Shown: piece by piece, positions 51,597 to 59,177 of the stretch
How the letters are laid out: each line of letters opens with the position of its first letter
How positions within the stretch are numbered: position 1 is the stretch's first letter
Origin: Mucilaginibacter gossypii
Lineage (GTDB): Bacteria > Bacteroidota > Bacteroidia > Sphingobacteriales > Sphingobacteriaceae
DNA: 64,000 nucleotides
Assembly: GCF_900100945.1 (NCBI RefSeq)
Contig: NZ_FNCG01000005.1
Span: 186,001 to 250,000 of the forward strand
Direction: 5' to 3'
Translations under genes and position numbers: made by a program
The notes under the pieces: generated by a model
The model's database searches: none
The model's input: the letters and a program-made list of their open reading frames with translations, nothing else
What the model was told of the DNA's origin: nothing

Positions 51597-52565
51597 TTAT
51601 TTTAACGCCTCACAAATTTCCCCTATCGTCTTACTGATTGGCTTAAACTCAAAGCCTATCGCTTTTTTTATTTTTGAATTATCAAACTCGCGGGTTAATG
51701 AAGCCGCTTGTGCCGATGTTTTATCTATAGCCGGAACACCACCGGTTATAGCCGAAACAAAAGCGGCCCCGCGCCAGGCCAGTTCCATCATCCAGGGTTT
51801 AGCAAAAATAGCGGGTGGCTTGATGCCGAAACCTTTTGCTATCTCGGTAACCATACCTTTGTAGTCCCGGTTTTCAGCGCTGATGATATAACGCTCGGCC
51901 GTAATATCACTGTTCATTAAACCTACCATGCATTTGGCAACATCTTCTACATCAACAAAACCTATGGTGCCCGAGGTATAAAATTTAAGCCCCTTACGTA
52001 CCGTGTTGAATAAAGCGCCGCTGCCCTGGGTGCCGGCACTCGCGCCAATTATCAACGAGGGATTAACAATAACAGCGTCCAAACCTTCGGCAATACCCCG
52101 CCAAACTTCCATTTCGCTTTCCAATTTAGATATGGCATAACCATCATTTTCTGTTGATTGCTCCAGGTGGTGGTTTTCGGTAATTAACTCTCCGGGTTTG
52201 GCGGCGCCAATAGCAGCAATTGAGCTTACATGCACCATCCTTATGCCACGTTCATTACAAAGATTAACCAGGTTGGCAGTCCCCGTAACATTGGTATTGA
52301 TCATCGGCTTTTTATCCGCCTGCTTTAATGATACCCAGGCGGCACAATGGTAAACTTGGGTAACGCCATCAAGAGCATCGGCTAATGCAAAAATATCCAT
52401 TATATCGGCGTCAACCCAGTCGATGTTTTCCTGGTATGGTAACAGTAACCTTGGGATAACTGAACTTGCCCTTTTGGTGCAGCGGATTCGCTGCCCGGTA
52501 GTGGTAACCAATAGTTTTGCCAGTTCGGCCCCGAGAAAACCAGTTGCGCCTGTTATTAAGATCAT
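51597..52565 (-). CDS. NAD-dependent epimerase/dehydratase (extended SDR)
   Basis: 322 residues. Rossmann motif ITGATGFLGAELA at the start, VSSIAAIGA, and the catalytic YAISKLESE (YxxxK). Extended short-chain dehydrogenase/reductase of the dihydroflavonol-reductase-like group. The substrate cannot be assigned. Alone on its strand, 31 nt after the stretch upstream of the SerB-like gene's start. Confidence 0.85.
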   Translation of the reverse strand: MILITGATGFLGAELAKLLVTTTGQRIRCTKRASSVIPRLLLPYQENIDWVDADIMDIFALADALDGVTQVYHCAAWVSLKQADKKPMINTNVTGTANLVNLCNERGIRMVHVSSIAAIGAAKPGELITENHHLEQSTENDGYAISKLESEMEVWRGIAEGLDAVIVNPSLIIGASAGTQGSGALFNTVRKGLKFYTSGTIGFVDVEDVAKCMVGLMNSDITAERYIISAENRDYKGMVTEIAKGFGIKPPAIFAKPWMMELAWRGAAFVSAITGGVPAIDKTSAQAASLTREFDNSKIKKAIGFEFKPISKTIGEICEALK

Positions 52566-52589
52566 GATGCAAATGTGAATATTTTTTAG

Positions 52590-52700
52590 CTCAAAGCAGA
52601 AGCCTAAGGCCTAAAGCTTTCTTTTTTAAACTTAAGCAACATGGTAACAAAAGCTTTCTGCTTTTAGCCTTAAGCTTTAGGCTAAAAAATCTGCACATTT
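52590..52700. repeat. Degenerate word-repeat spacer
   Basis: Words such as AAGCCTAAGGCCTAAAGCTTT in shortened variants, TTAGCCTTAAGCTTTAGGCTAAA and ATCTGCACAT repeat within about 110 bp, with the two halves partly complementary. The same AAGCTTAAGGCTAAA vocabulary is at 20700-20745. Confidence 0.55.
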
Positions 52701-52730
52701 GCACATCTGAAATCTGCACATTAAACACTT

Positions 52731-53912
52731 ATGTCATTAGCTGATTTTTTTACGCCGATTGATCTTAAAAAGATAGCTCCTAAAAAAGGCTATTATACCA
52801 GCCAGCTTGGCGATAAAATTGTGCATTATTCTGTCGATTTTCCTGATCTGGAGGAGAAAACTGATATCGCTATTATTGGTGTTATGGATGATCGTAATGC
52901 AATTGGCAACCCCGGTTGTTCACTTGGCCCTGATTACATCCGCGAAAAATTATACCAGTTAAACGAAGGCGGCTATTCTGTAAAAATTGCCGACCTGGGC
53001 AATATCCGTGCCGGCGAAAAGGTAACAGACACCTACTTCGCTGTTAAAACGGTAGTGAGCGAACTGATCAAAAAAGACATCATCCCCGTTATTTTAGGCG
53101 GGGGACAGGATCTTACTTACGCCCAGTACCTGGGTTATGAGGAGCTTGAACAGAAAGTTGACCTGGTGGTAATCGATTCGCATTTTGATTTGGATGAAGA
53201 TAATCACGGCGAAAGTATTGAAACTACTTCTGCTTCCTATCTCAACAAAATATTCCTGCATGATCCCAATTACCTGTTCAACTTCAGCAACCTTGGCTAC
53301 CAAACCTATTTTGTAAGCCAGGACAGCCTGCGGGTAATGGACAAACTTTATTTTGATGTACACCGTTTAGGCGAACTGAGCGGCAATATTGCTGTTACTG
53401 AACCTGCCATTCGTAATGCCAGCATGGTGAGCTTCGATATCGGTGCTATCCGGGCTGCCGATGCCATGGGGAATGCCAATGCCACGCCAAATGGTTTTTA
53501 TGGCGAAGAAGCCTGCCAGCTCTGCCGTTACGCGGGTTTTAATGATAAACTTACTTCGATAGGTTTTTATGAATTTAACCCGGCTTATGATAGTAACGGG
53601 CAAACCGCCTGGCAGCTGGCGCAAATGATCTGGTATTTTATTGACGGTTTTTACAATCGCAAGCGCGATTTTCCGCTTAACCCTAAATCCCAATACCTTA
53701 TTTATAAAACCAGCTTAACCCACGACGACCAGGAAGTAATATTTGTAAAAAGTAAAAAATCCGACCGCTGGTGGATGCAGGTGCCCTACCCGTCGGCAGG
53801 TTCTCCAAACGAACGTTTTCATTTGGTACCCTGCAGCTATGCCGATTACAAAACAGCAACATCCGGCGAATTACCGGACCTTTGGTGGCGCACATATCAA
53901 AAATTAAACTGA
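52731..53912 (+). CDS. Arginase/formiminoglutamase-fold protein with altered metal ligands
   Basis: 393 residues, the ureohydrolase fold with a C-terminal extension of about 80 residues. The three metal-site motifs are recognisable but changed: VILGGGQDLTY replaces GGDH (His to Gln), DSHFDLD is intact, and SFDIGAIRAAD replaces SFDxD (second Asp to Gly). In rat arginase these positions are His101 and Asp234, one ligand of each manganese. Relatives are often labelled formimidoylglutamase; no hut genes lie nearby, so hydrolase activity is doubtful. Confidence 0.8.
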   Translation: MSLADFFTPIDLKKIAPKKGYYTSQLGDKIVHYSVDFPDLEEKTDIAIIGVMDDRNAIGNPGCSLGPDYIREKLYQLNEGGYSVKIADLGNIRAGEKVTDTYFAVKTVVSELIKKDIIPVILGGGQDLTYAQYLGYEELEQKVDLVVIDSHFDLDEDNHGESIETTSASYLNKIFLHDPNYLFNFSNLGYQTYFVSQDSLRVMDKLYFDVHRLGELSGNIAVTEPAIRNASMVSFDIGAIRAADAMGNANATPNGFYGEEACQLCRYAGFNDKLTSIGFYEFNPAYDSNGQTAWQLAQMIWYFIDGFYNRKRDFPLNPKSQYLIYKTSLTHDDQEVIFVKSKKSDRWWMQVPYPSAGSPNERFHLVPCSYADYKTATSGELPDLWWRTYQKLN

Positions 53913-53970
53913 TATTCACAATTTTAACCCTTGCTCAGACGTTAGCAGCGTAGAGTTTTTATATAATTTA

Positions 53971-55158
53971 ATGAAGAAATTATTTTTTTACATAGCCGCC
54001 ATGCTGCCGGTAACTGCGCTTGCACAGGCTACAGACACCTTTGTTATTAATGGTAAATTAGGCAATGTCACCACACCCGCCAAAGTATATTTATCGTACC
54101 AACTGGGTGCTAATAATGTTACCGATTCGGCCAATGTGGTTAATGGTGCATTTTCATTTACCGGCACGATATTTAACCCCGTTAATGCCACATTAGCTGT
54201 TAATTATAAGGGTTTACCCCTCGAAAAATTTATCGATGGTAACTATAAATATGCCGATAACGGCAGCCTGATTTCAAAGACGGCCGACGACATAGATTTT
54301 TTCCTGGAAAAAGCTACCATTACCATCACCAGTAAAGATTCGATAGATAAAGCGCAGATCGCAGGTTCGCAACTTAATACAGATAATGTAAAACTCCAGG
54401 CTCAGTTGAAAGCCATCAATCAAAAAGGAGAAAAACTGATGGCTGAGGCCAAGGCAGCTACGCCGGAGCAGCAAAAATCGGCAGCTTTCAGGAGTGCCAT
54501 GCAGGCAAGATATAAAGCCCTGCAAACAGAGCAAAAAACAACCTTGAAAAGCTTTATTGCAGCTAACCCCGATAGTTATTTGAGCTTACTTGCACTAACC
54601 TCGGTAAGTGGTCCTGCTCCCGACCTTAGCGAAGTTGAGCCATTATACAATTCGTTATCTCAAAAAATCAAAGATACCGAAGCCGGTAAAATGATGAAGG
54701 TGCAGCTCGACGCCCTAAAAGTTACGGCTATTGGCTCCGAAGCTCCTGATTTTATACAAAACGACGTTAACGGAACACCTGTAAAGCTATCGTCGTTCAG
54801 GGGCAAGTATGTGTTACTTGATTTTTGGGCATCATGGTGCGGTCCCTGCCGCCAGGAAAACCCGAACGTGGTACGTAACTATGCAAGGTTCAAAAACAAA
54901 AACTTTACGGTAGTTGGGGTTTCGTTGGATAGGCCCGACGGCAAATCGGCCTGGCTTGCTGCCATTAAAAGCGACGGATTGGAATGGACGCAATTATCTG
55001 ATCTTAAATTCTGGAACAACCAGGCTGCGGCTTTGTACTCGGTAACATCTATCCCTCAAAACTTCCTGATCGATCCGCAGGGAAAAATCATTGCAAAAAA
55101 TCTGCGCGGCGAAGATCTTGATGCCAAACTGGAACAGCTATTTGGAAAATACAATTAA
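53971..55158 (+). CDS. TlpA-like disulphide reductase with DUF4369 domain, paralogue 1
   Basis: 395 residues, signal peptide (cleavage near ALAQA). Order: DUF4369 beta domain (about 22-110), a helical linker rich in Lys, Gln and Ala, then a thioredoxin domain (about 255-395) with the active site FWASWCGPCRQENP and cis-Pro TSIPQNF. It is periplasmic or lipid-associated; TlpA-like proteins reduce disulphides, for instance in cytochrome c maturation or surface complexes. 102 bp upstream of its paralogue, with a hairpin in between. Confidence 0.9.
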   Translation: MKKLFFYIAAMLPVTALAQATDTFVINGKLGNVTTPAKVYLSYQLGANNVTDSANVVNGAFSFTGTIFNPVNATLAVNYKGLPLEKFIDGNYKYADNGSLISKTADDIDFFLEKATITITSKDSIDKAQIAGSQLNTDNVKLQAQLKAINQKGEKLMAEAKAATPEQQKSAAFRSAMQARYKALQTEQKTTLKSFIAANPDSYLSLLALTSVSGPAPDLSEVEPLYNSLSQKIKDTEAGKMMKVQLDALKVTAIGSEAPDFIQNDVNGTPVKLSSFRGKYVLLDFWASWCGPCRQENPNVVRNYARFKNKNFTVVGVSLDRPDGKSAWLAAIKSDGLEWTQLSDLKFWNNQAAALYSVTSIPQNFLIDPQGKIIAKNLRGEDLDAKLEQLFGKYN

Positions 55159-55214
55159 TTGATAATATGGCCCCTGTCAGGGCAATATTAATTAATATGT
55201 CATATTCACCGTTG

Positions 55215-55245
55215 AATTAGCCGAATATTTAATACCCGGCTAATT
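55215..55245 (+). terminator. Hairpin between the TlpA paralogues
   Basis: AATTAGCCG (55215-55223) with CGGCTAATT (55237-55245), 9 bp, loop of 13 nt, followed by TTATTATA. It may be a weak terminator or attenuator between the tandem genes. Confidence 0.5.
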
Positions 55246-55260
55246 TTATTATATTGCGAT

Positions 55261-56391
55261 ATGAACTTGACCTCAATTAAAAAAATAGCTTTAACAGCAA
55301 TTGCAAGCGCCCCTGCTTTAGCTTTTGCCCAGGATGCCCAATATACTGTGCAAGGTAAAATTGGCGACTATAACGCACCGGCGAAAGTGTATGTGCAATA
55401 TCGTAAAGATGGAAAAACGGTTGTCGATTCGGCAGTATTGAACGGAGGGGCCTTTAAATTTACCGGTAAAACAAGCACAACAACACCTGTAAGCGGTTAT
55501 ATTTTGTTTAACCCCAAAGGTACCGGTCTGCATAGCTCAGAAGATTATCGTTCCATTTACCTTGAACCGGGTACCATCAACGTAAGTGCAACTGATAAAA
55601 TTGCTGATGCCAAAATAGAAGGTACCAAAACCAATAACGATAACGAAAAATATAACCTGGCCGAAAAACCGATTAATGATGCCTATGAGACGCTTTCGGC
55701 AAAACGTAAAACCGCCACGCCGGAGCAAATGGCCGAACTAAATGCTGAAGAAAAAAAGATCGACGACCAGGACGCGCAGGTAAATAAAAAGTTTATCCAG
55801 GAAAACCCCGATTCATACGTAAGCCTTAACGCGCTTGAATCATATGCCTACAGTGCCGATTACGTAGATATTGCCCCATTGTTTAACAGCTTCAGTCCTG
55901 CTATTAAAGCAACCGAAGCAGGCAAGAAATTTGCCGAACGCCTGCCAAAATTAAAAGCCGTAGCTTTAGGTGCAGCCGCACCCGAATTTGCCGAAGCTGA
56001 TACTGCGGGTAAAATGGTTAGCCTGTCATCATTTCGTGGTAAATATGTACTGATAGATTTTTGGGCATCATGGTGCGGCCCTTGCCGTCGCGAAAACCCT
56101 AATGTGGTAAAGGCTTACAACGCTTATAAAGGCAAAAACTTTACCATACTTGGCGTGTCGCTCGACAGGCCGAATGCGAAAGATAAATGGCTGGCAGCTA
56201 TTCACAAAGATGGCCTCACCTGGAACCATGTATCCGACCTTAAGTTTTGGGACAGTAAAGCAGCCGATCTGTATGCAGTACGCGGAATTCCTCAAAACTT
56301 TTTGTTAGATCCTAACGGAAAGATCATAGGAAAAAACCTGCGGGGTGAAGATCTGGAGAATAAGCTCGCGGAGATTTTTGGAAAGATCTAA
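55261..56391 (+). CDS. TlpA-like disulphide reductase with DUF4369 domain, paralogue 2
   Basis: 376 residues with the same architecture as its neighbour: signal peptide (cleavage near ALAFAQ), DUF4369 domain, a shorter charged linker (KRKTATPEQMAELNAEEKKI) and a thioredoxin domain with FWASWCGPCRRENP and RGIPQNF. The thioredoxin parts of the two proteins are almost identical in key blocks (DLKFWxxxAAxLY, KNLRGEDLxxKLxxxFGK); the DUF4369 halves are more diverged. Tandem duplication. Confidence 0.9.
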   Translation: MNLTSIKKIALTAIASAPALAFAQDAQYTVQGKIGDYNAPAKVYVQYRKDGKTVVDSAVLNGGAFKFTGKTSTTTPVSGYILFNPKGTGLHSSEDYRSIYLEPGTINVSATDKIADAKIEGTKTNNDNEKYNLAEKPINDAYETLSAKRKTATPEQMAELNAEEKKIDDQDAQVNKKFIQENPDSYVSLNALESYAYSADYVDIAPLFNSFSPAIKATEAGKKFAERLPKLKAVALGAAAPEFAEADTAGKMVSLSSFRGKYVLIDFWASWCGPCRRENPNVVKAYNAYKGKNFTILGVSLDRPNAKDKWLAAIHKDGLTWNHVSDLKFWDSKAADLYAVRGIPQNFLLDPNGKIIGKNLRGEDLENKLAEIFGKI

Positions 56392-56419
56392 TTATATTAT
56401 TGAAGTCATTGACTGTAAG

Positions 56420-56450
56420 GCCTTAGCAAAATCAATTTGTTAAGGCTTTT
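56420..56450 (+). terminator. Intrinsic terminator after the second TlpA gene
   Basis: GCCTTAGCAAA (56420-56430) with TTTGTTAAGGC (56436-56446), one wobble, a 5-nt loop, then TTTT. Confidence 0.8.
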
Positions 56451-56517
56451 ATGTTTGTTTCTCACCCCTAAGAAGCTGTTTAAATTTGATTCGAATTATT
56501 TATGTATCATATTGGAA

Positions 56518-56651
56518 TCATAGCCGTTGGTTTTAACCAACGGAATAATGAGTAATAATAAGGGGGCTTCAGCCAAAATTCTTTTGCACAATTGGGCTAA
56601 AGCCAAGACTTTTCAGCTTTTTTTTCCGTTGGTTAAAACCAACGGCTATGA
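56518..56651. repeat. CCGTTGG-type nested palindrome
   Basis: Perfect 28-bp terminal inverted arms (56518-56545 and 56624-56651), each of which contains the self-complementary core CCGTTGGTTTTAACCAACGG. Between them lie GGCT-TCAGCC and TTGGGCTAAAGCCAA, a second pair. The 134 bp can fold as a cruciform with hairpin arms. Probably a dispersed repeat. Confidence 0.75.
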
Positions 56652-56700
56652 ATATTTCCCGTTTTTAAACAGTCCCTGAGATTAGGGGACAAAAGTAAAA

Positions 56701-56765
56701 GGGCGGCATTGACCCAAGCCCAAACTCACGAAGTTTTCAAAACTTCGTAAGTTTCAGCGCCGCCC
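56701..56765. repeat. ACGAAGTTTT palindrome inside a GGGCGGC frame
   Basis: A perfect inner palindrome, ACGAAGTTTT-C-AAAACTTCGT (56728-56748), is framed by GGGCGGC (56701-56707) and GCCGCCC (56759-56765). Looks like one palindrome nested in another. No T tract, so not a standard terminator. Confidence 0.6.
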
Positions 56766-56854
56766 ACTCACAACATCAAGATATTTACAAATCTGCAATA
56801 TCCTTTTACAAGTATAAACAACTATTTTTGAGGGTCATCCCTGATTGTCAATCT

Positions 56855-58933
56855 ATGCTAAAACGCTTTACTCTTATAACTCTTATACTTGCAGCTTTTA
56901 CTGTAACCCACGCACAAAATAAGATCAAGCCTAACAGAGATACCACCGAGCTTAAACCGGTGATCATCAAAGGTTACCTGAGCGATCAGCCTGTGATAAG
57001 CGTACCGGCGTCGGTAAGTGTGCTTAATGCAGCCCAGCTCAGGATCCAGCCTGATAATTCATTTGTAAACGCCTTAAATACGGTTCCGGGGGTACGTACC
57101 GAGGAGCGTTCGCCAGGCAGTTATCGTTTATCCATCAGGGGCAGTTTATTACGTTCGCCTTTTGGCGTGAGGGACGTAAAGATCTATTTTGACGATATCC
57201 CGCTTACCGACGCTGGCGGCAACAGTTATTTAAATGCCATTGATATAGCGGCCATACAAAAGGTTGAAATATTAAAGGGCCCGGATGGCAGCTTATTTGG
57301 GGCAAACTCAGGCGGGGTAGTCATTCTTAGTCCGCTTAACCGGTATAACGACAGTACCTATATTTCGGCCGGGATAAATGGCGGTTCATACGGGTTGTTT
57401 CATGAAAAAGCAGCAGTACAATTAAAAACTACCAATTACCTGCTCAACATTAACCAAAGCTTTCAAACCTATCATGGCTACAGGCAAAACAGCGATACCC
57501 ACCGCAACTACCTGCAACTGGCCGATAGCTGGAACTACAGCGGCAAAAACACCTTAAAAGCATTGGGCATTTATTCCGATTTGGCCTATCAAACACCGGG
57601 TGGCTTAAACCTGGCCCAGTATACCGTCAATCCGAGATTAGCCCGCCAGCCTACGGCAACTTTGCCAGGGGCTATTCAGCAACGCATAGGTATTACTACC
57701 AAAATGTATTTAGGCGGCTTAACCAACGAATATCATTTTAACGACCACATCCGCAACGTGCTGGCTGTGTTTGGCAATCACGTTGATTTTGCCAATCCGT
57801 TTATCACCAACTATGAACAACGCAGTGAAAATACCTATGGCTTCCGCACCTATTTTGAACTAACCGGCGATAAGAAACCCAATTTAAACTGGAAAGTTGA
57901 CCTCGGTTTTGAATGGCAGCAAACCAACTCGCACATTGCCAATTATGGTAATAAAAAGGGGGTAAAAGATACCACCCAAACCGTTGATTATATCCACACC
58001 AACCAGCATTTTGTATTTGCCCGTTATGCTGCCGATGTGTATAAACGCCTGCATATTGAAGCCGCGGTAAGCTTAAACGATTATGGTTATGATTTTAAAA
58101 ACCTGTATCCGCTTAATCAAAACAACTTTACTAACCGAAACTTTAGCGCGCAATTGATGCCGAGGCTGGCTTTATCATACCAGTTCATTAACGCATTGGC
58201 GTGGCGGGCAAGTGTAAGTCGCGGTTATTCAAGTCCTACAACTGCCGAGGTACGGCCAACTGACAATATTGTAAACACCAGCCTGCAGGCCCAATACGGC
58301 TGGAACTACGAAACTGGCTTCCGCCTGCGCAACAGCGACGAAACTTTTATGCTTGATGCATCTGTTTACTACTATCGCTTAAACAATGCCATAGTACGCC
58401 GCCTAAATGCTAATGAAACCGAGCATTACATCAACGCCGGTGGTACCAACCAGTTAGGCACCGAAGCGTCATTATACTATTGGATTATTCGCCCAAACAG
58501 GTATAACTTCATTCGCGGGCTACAACTCAACGAATCTTTTACGTACAGTCATTTCCGGTTTAGGGATTATATGGTTACCAATGCCAATTATTCGGGTAAC
58601 AGGCTAACCGGCGTACCTAAAAACGTATTTGTAAGCAGCCTGCAGATCAGGTTCCCTGAAAGTATTGCATTATTTGTTCAGCATACCTTTACTTCAAAAA
58701 TTCCGCTGAACGATGCAAGCACCATATATGCGCCAAAATATAACCTGTTGCAGTCCCGCGTTAGCTATCAGCCAACCATTGGCCGTAAAATCCGTTTTGA
58801 AATATTTGCTGCCGCGGATAATTTACTGAATCAGAAATATAGCCTTGGTAATGATTTGAATGCTGTAGGTAACCGATATTATAATGCGGCTCCGCTGAGG
58901 AATTACTCGGTTGGGATGAATTTTATGTATTAG
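56855..58933 (+). CDS. TonB-dependent receptor
   Basis: 692 residues from the ATG at 56855 (MLKRFTLITLILAAFTVTHAQ, a signal peptide). No N-terminal carboxypeptidase-like domain. Plug domain about 35-150: PASVSVLNAAQLRIQP, NALNTVPGVRTEERS, SIRGSLLRSPFG, VEILKGPDGSLFG. A 22-strand barrel follows, ending with aromatic residues (NYSVGMNFMY). The FecA/siderophore-receptor type is a guess; the substrate cannot be read from the sequence. A cobalamin-binding protein gene 3 kb away is on the other strand and not clearly linked. Confidence 0.92.
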   Translation: MLKRFTLITLILAAFTVTHAQNKIKPNRDTTELKPVIIKGYLSDQPVISVPASVSVLNAAQLRIQPDNSFVNALNTVPGVRTEERSPGSYRLSIRGSLLRSPFGVRDVKIYFDDIPLTDAGGNSYLNAIDIAAIQKVEILKGPDGSLFGANSGGVVILSPLNRYNDSTYISAGINGGSYGLFHEKAAVQLKTTNYLLNINQSFQTYHGYRQNSDTHRNYLQLADSWNYSGKNTLKALGIYSDLAYQTPGGLNLAQYTVNPRLARQPTATLPGAIQQRIGITTKMYLGGLTNEYHFNDHIRNVLAVFGNHVDFANPFITNYEQRSENTYGFRTYFELTGDKKPNLNWKVDLGFEWQQTNSHIANYGNKKGVKDTTQTVDYIHTNQHFVFARYAADVYKRLHIEAAVSLNDYGYDFKNLYPLNQNNFTNRNFSAQLMPRLALSYQFINALAWRASVSRGYSSPTTAEVRPTDNIVNTSLQAQYGWNYETGFRLRNSDETFMLDASVYYYRLNNAIVRRLNANETEHYINAGGTNQLGTEASLYYWIIRPNRYNFIRGLQLNESFTYSHFRFRDYMVTNANYSGNRLTGVPKNVFVSSLQIRFPESIALFVQHTFTSKIPLNDASTIYAPKYNLLQSRVSYQPTIGRKIRFEIFAAADNLLNQKYSLGNDLNAVGNRYYNAAPLRNYSVGMNFMY

Positions 58934-58977
58934 ATGGTTAATAGTTGATGGTTCATAGTAAGTAAAGGCCAAAATAC

Positions 58978-59100
58978 GCCGACGCTCGGCTCCAGCCGAG
59001 TGTCGATTATTTCCAGGCCTCTGGCCTGTGTTCGCCATGCTTGTTTACGGCGGCCAGAGGCCGTAGAATAGTTGCCACACGGCAGGAGCCGAGCGGCGGC
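58978..59100. repeat. GC-rich palindromic element, copy B
   Basis: 123 bp with terminal inverted repeats GCCGACGCTCGGC and GCCGAGCGGCGGC (one mismatch), and the same start (CGCTCGGCTCCAGCCGAGTG) and end as copy A at 47339-47450; the middle parts differ. It follows the receptor gene and precedes a terminator. Just before it (58934-58965) are words like GATGGTTAATAGTTGATGGTTC also seen at 22281. Confidence 0.8.
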
Positions 59101-59110
59101 ATTTGTAAAT

Positions 59111-59154
59111 AAAAAAAGTCCGGTGTTTTACGAAGTAAACACCGGACTTTTTTT
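59111..59154. terminator. Bidirectional terminator, 18-bp stem
   Basis: AAAAAAAGTCCGGTGTTT (59111-59128) with AAACACCGGACTTTTTTT (59137-59154), an 8-nt loop. Between the convergent receptor and hexosaminidase genes. Confidence 0.88.
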
Positions 59155-59177
59155 AGCTTGCGACCTGCAAACTGAAA

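Larger units (their letters stand above)
56392..56854. other. Intergenic region rich in palindromes
   Basis: 463 bp holding a terminator, two palindromic elements (listed separately) and the likely receptor promoter. No gene. Confidence 0.6.
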
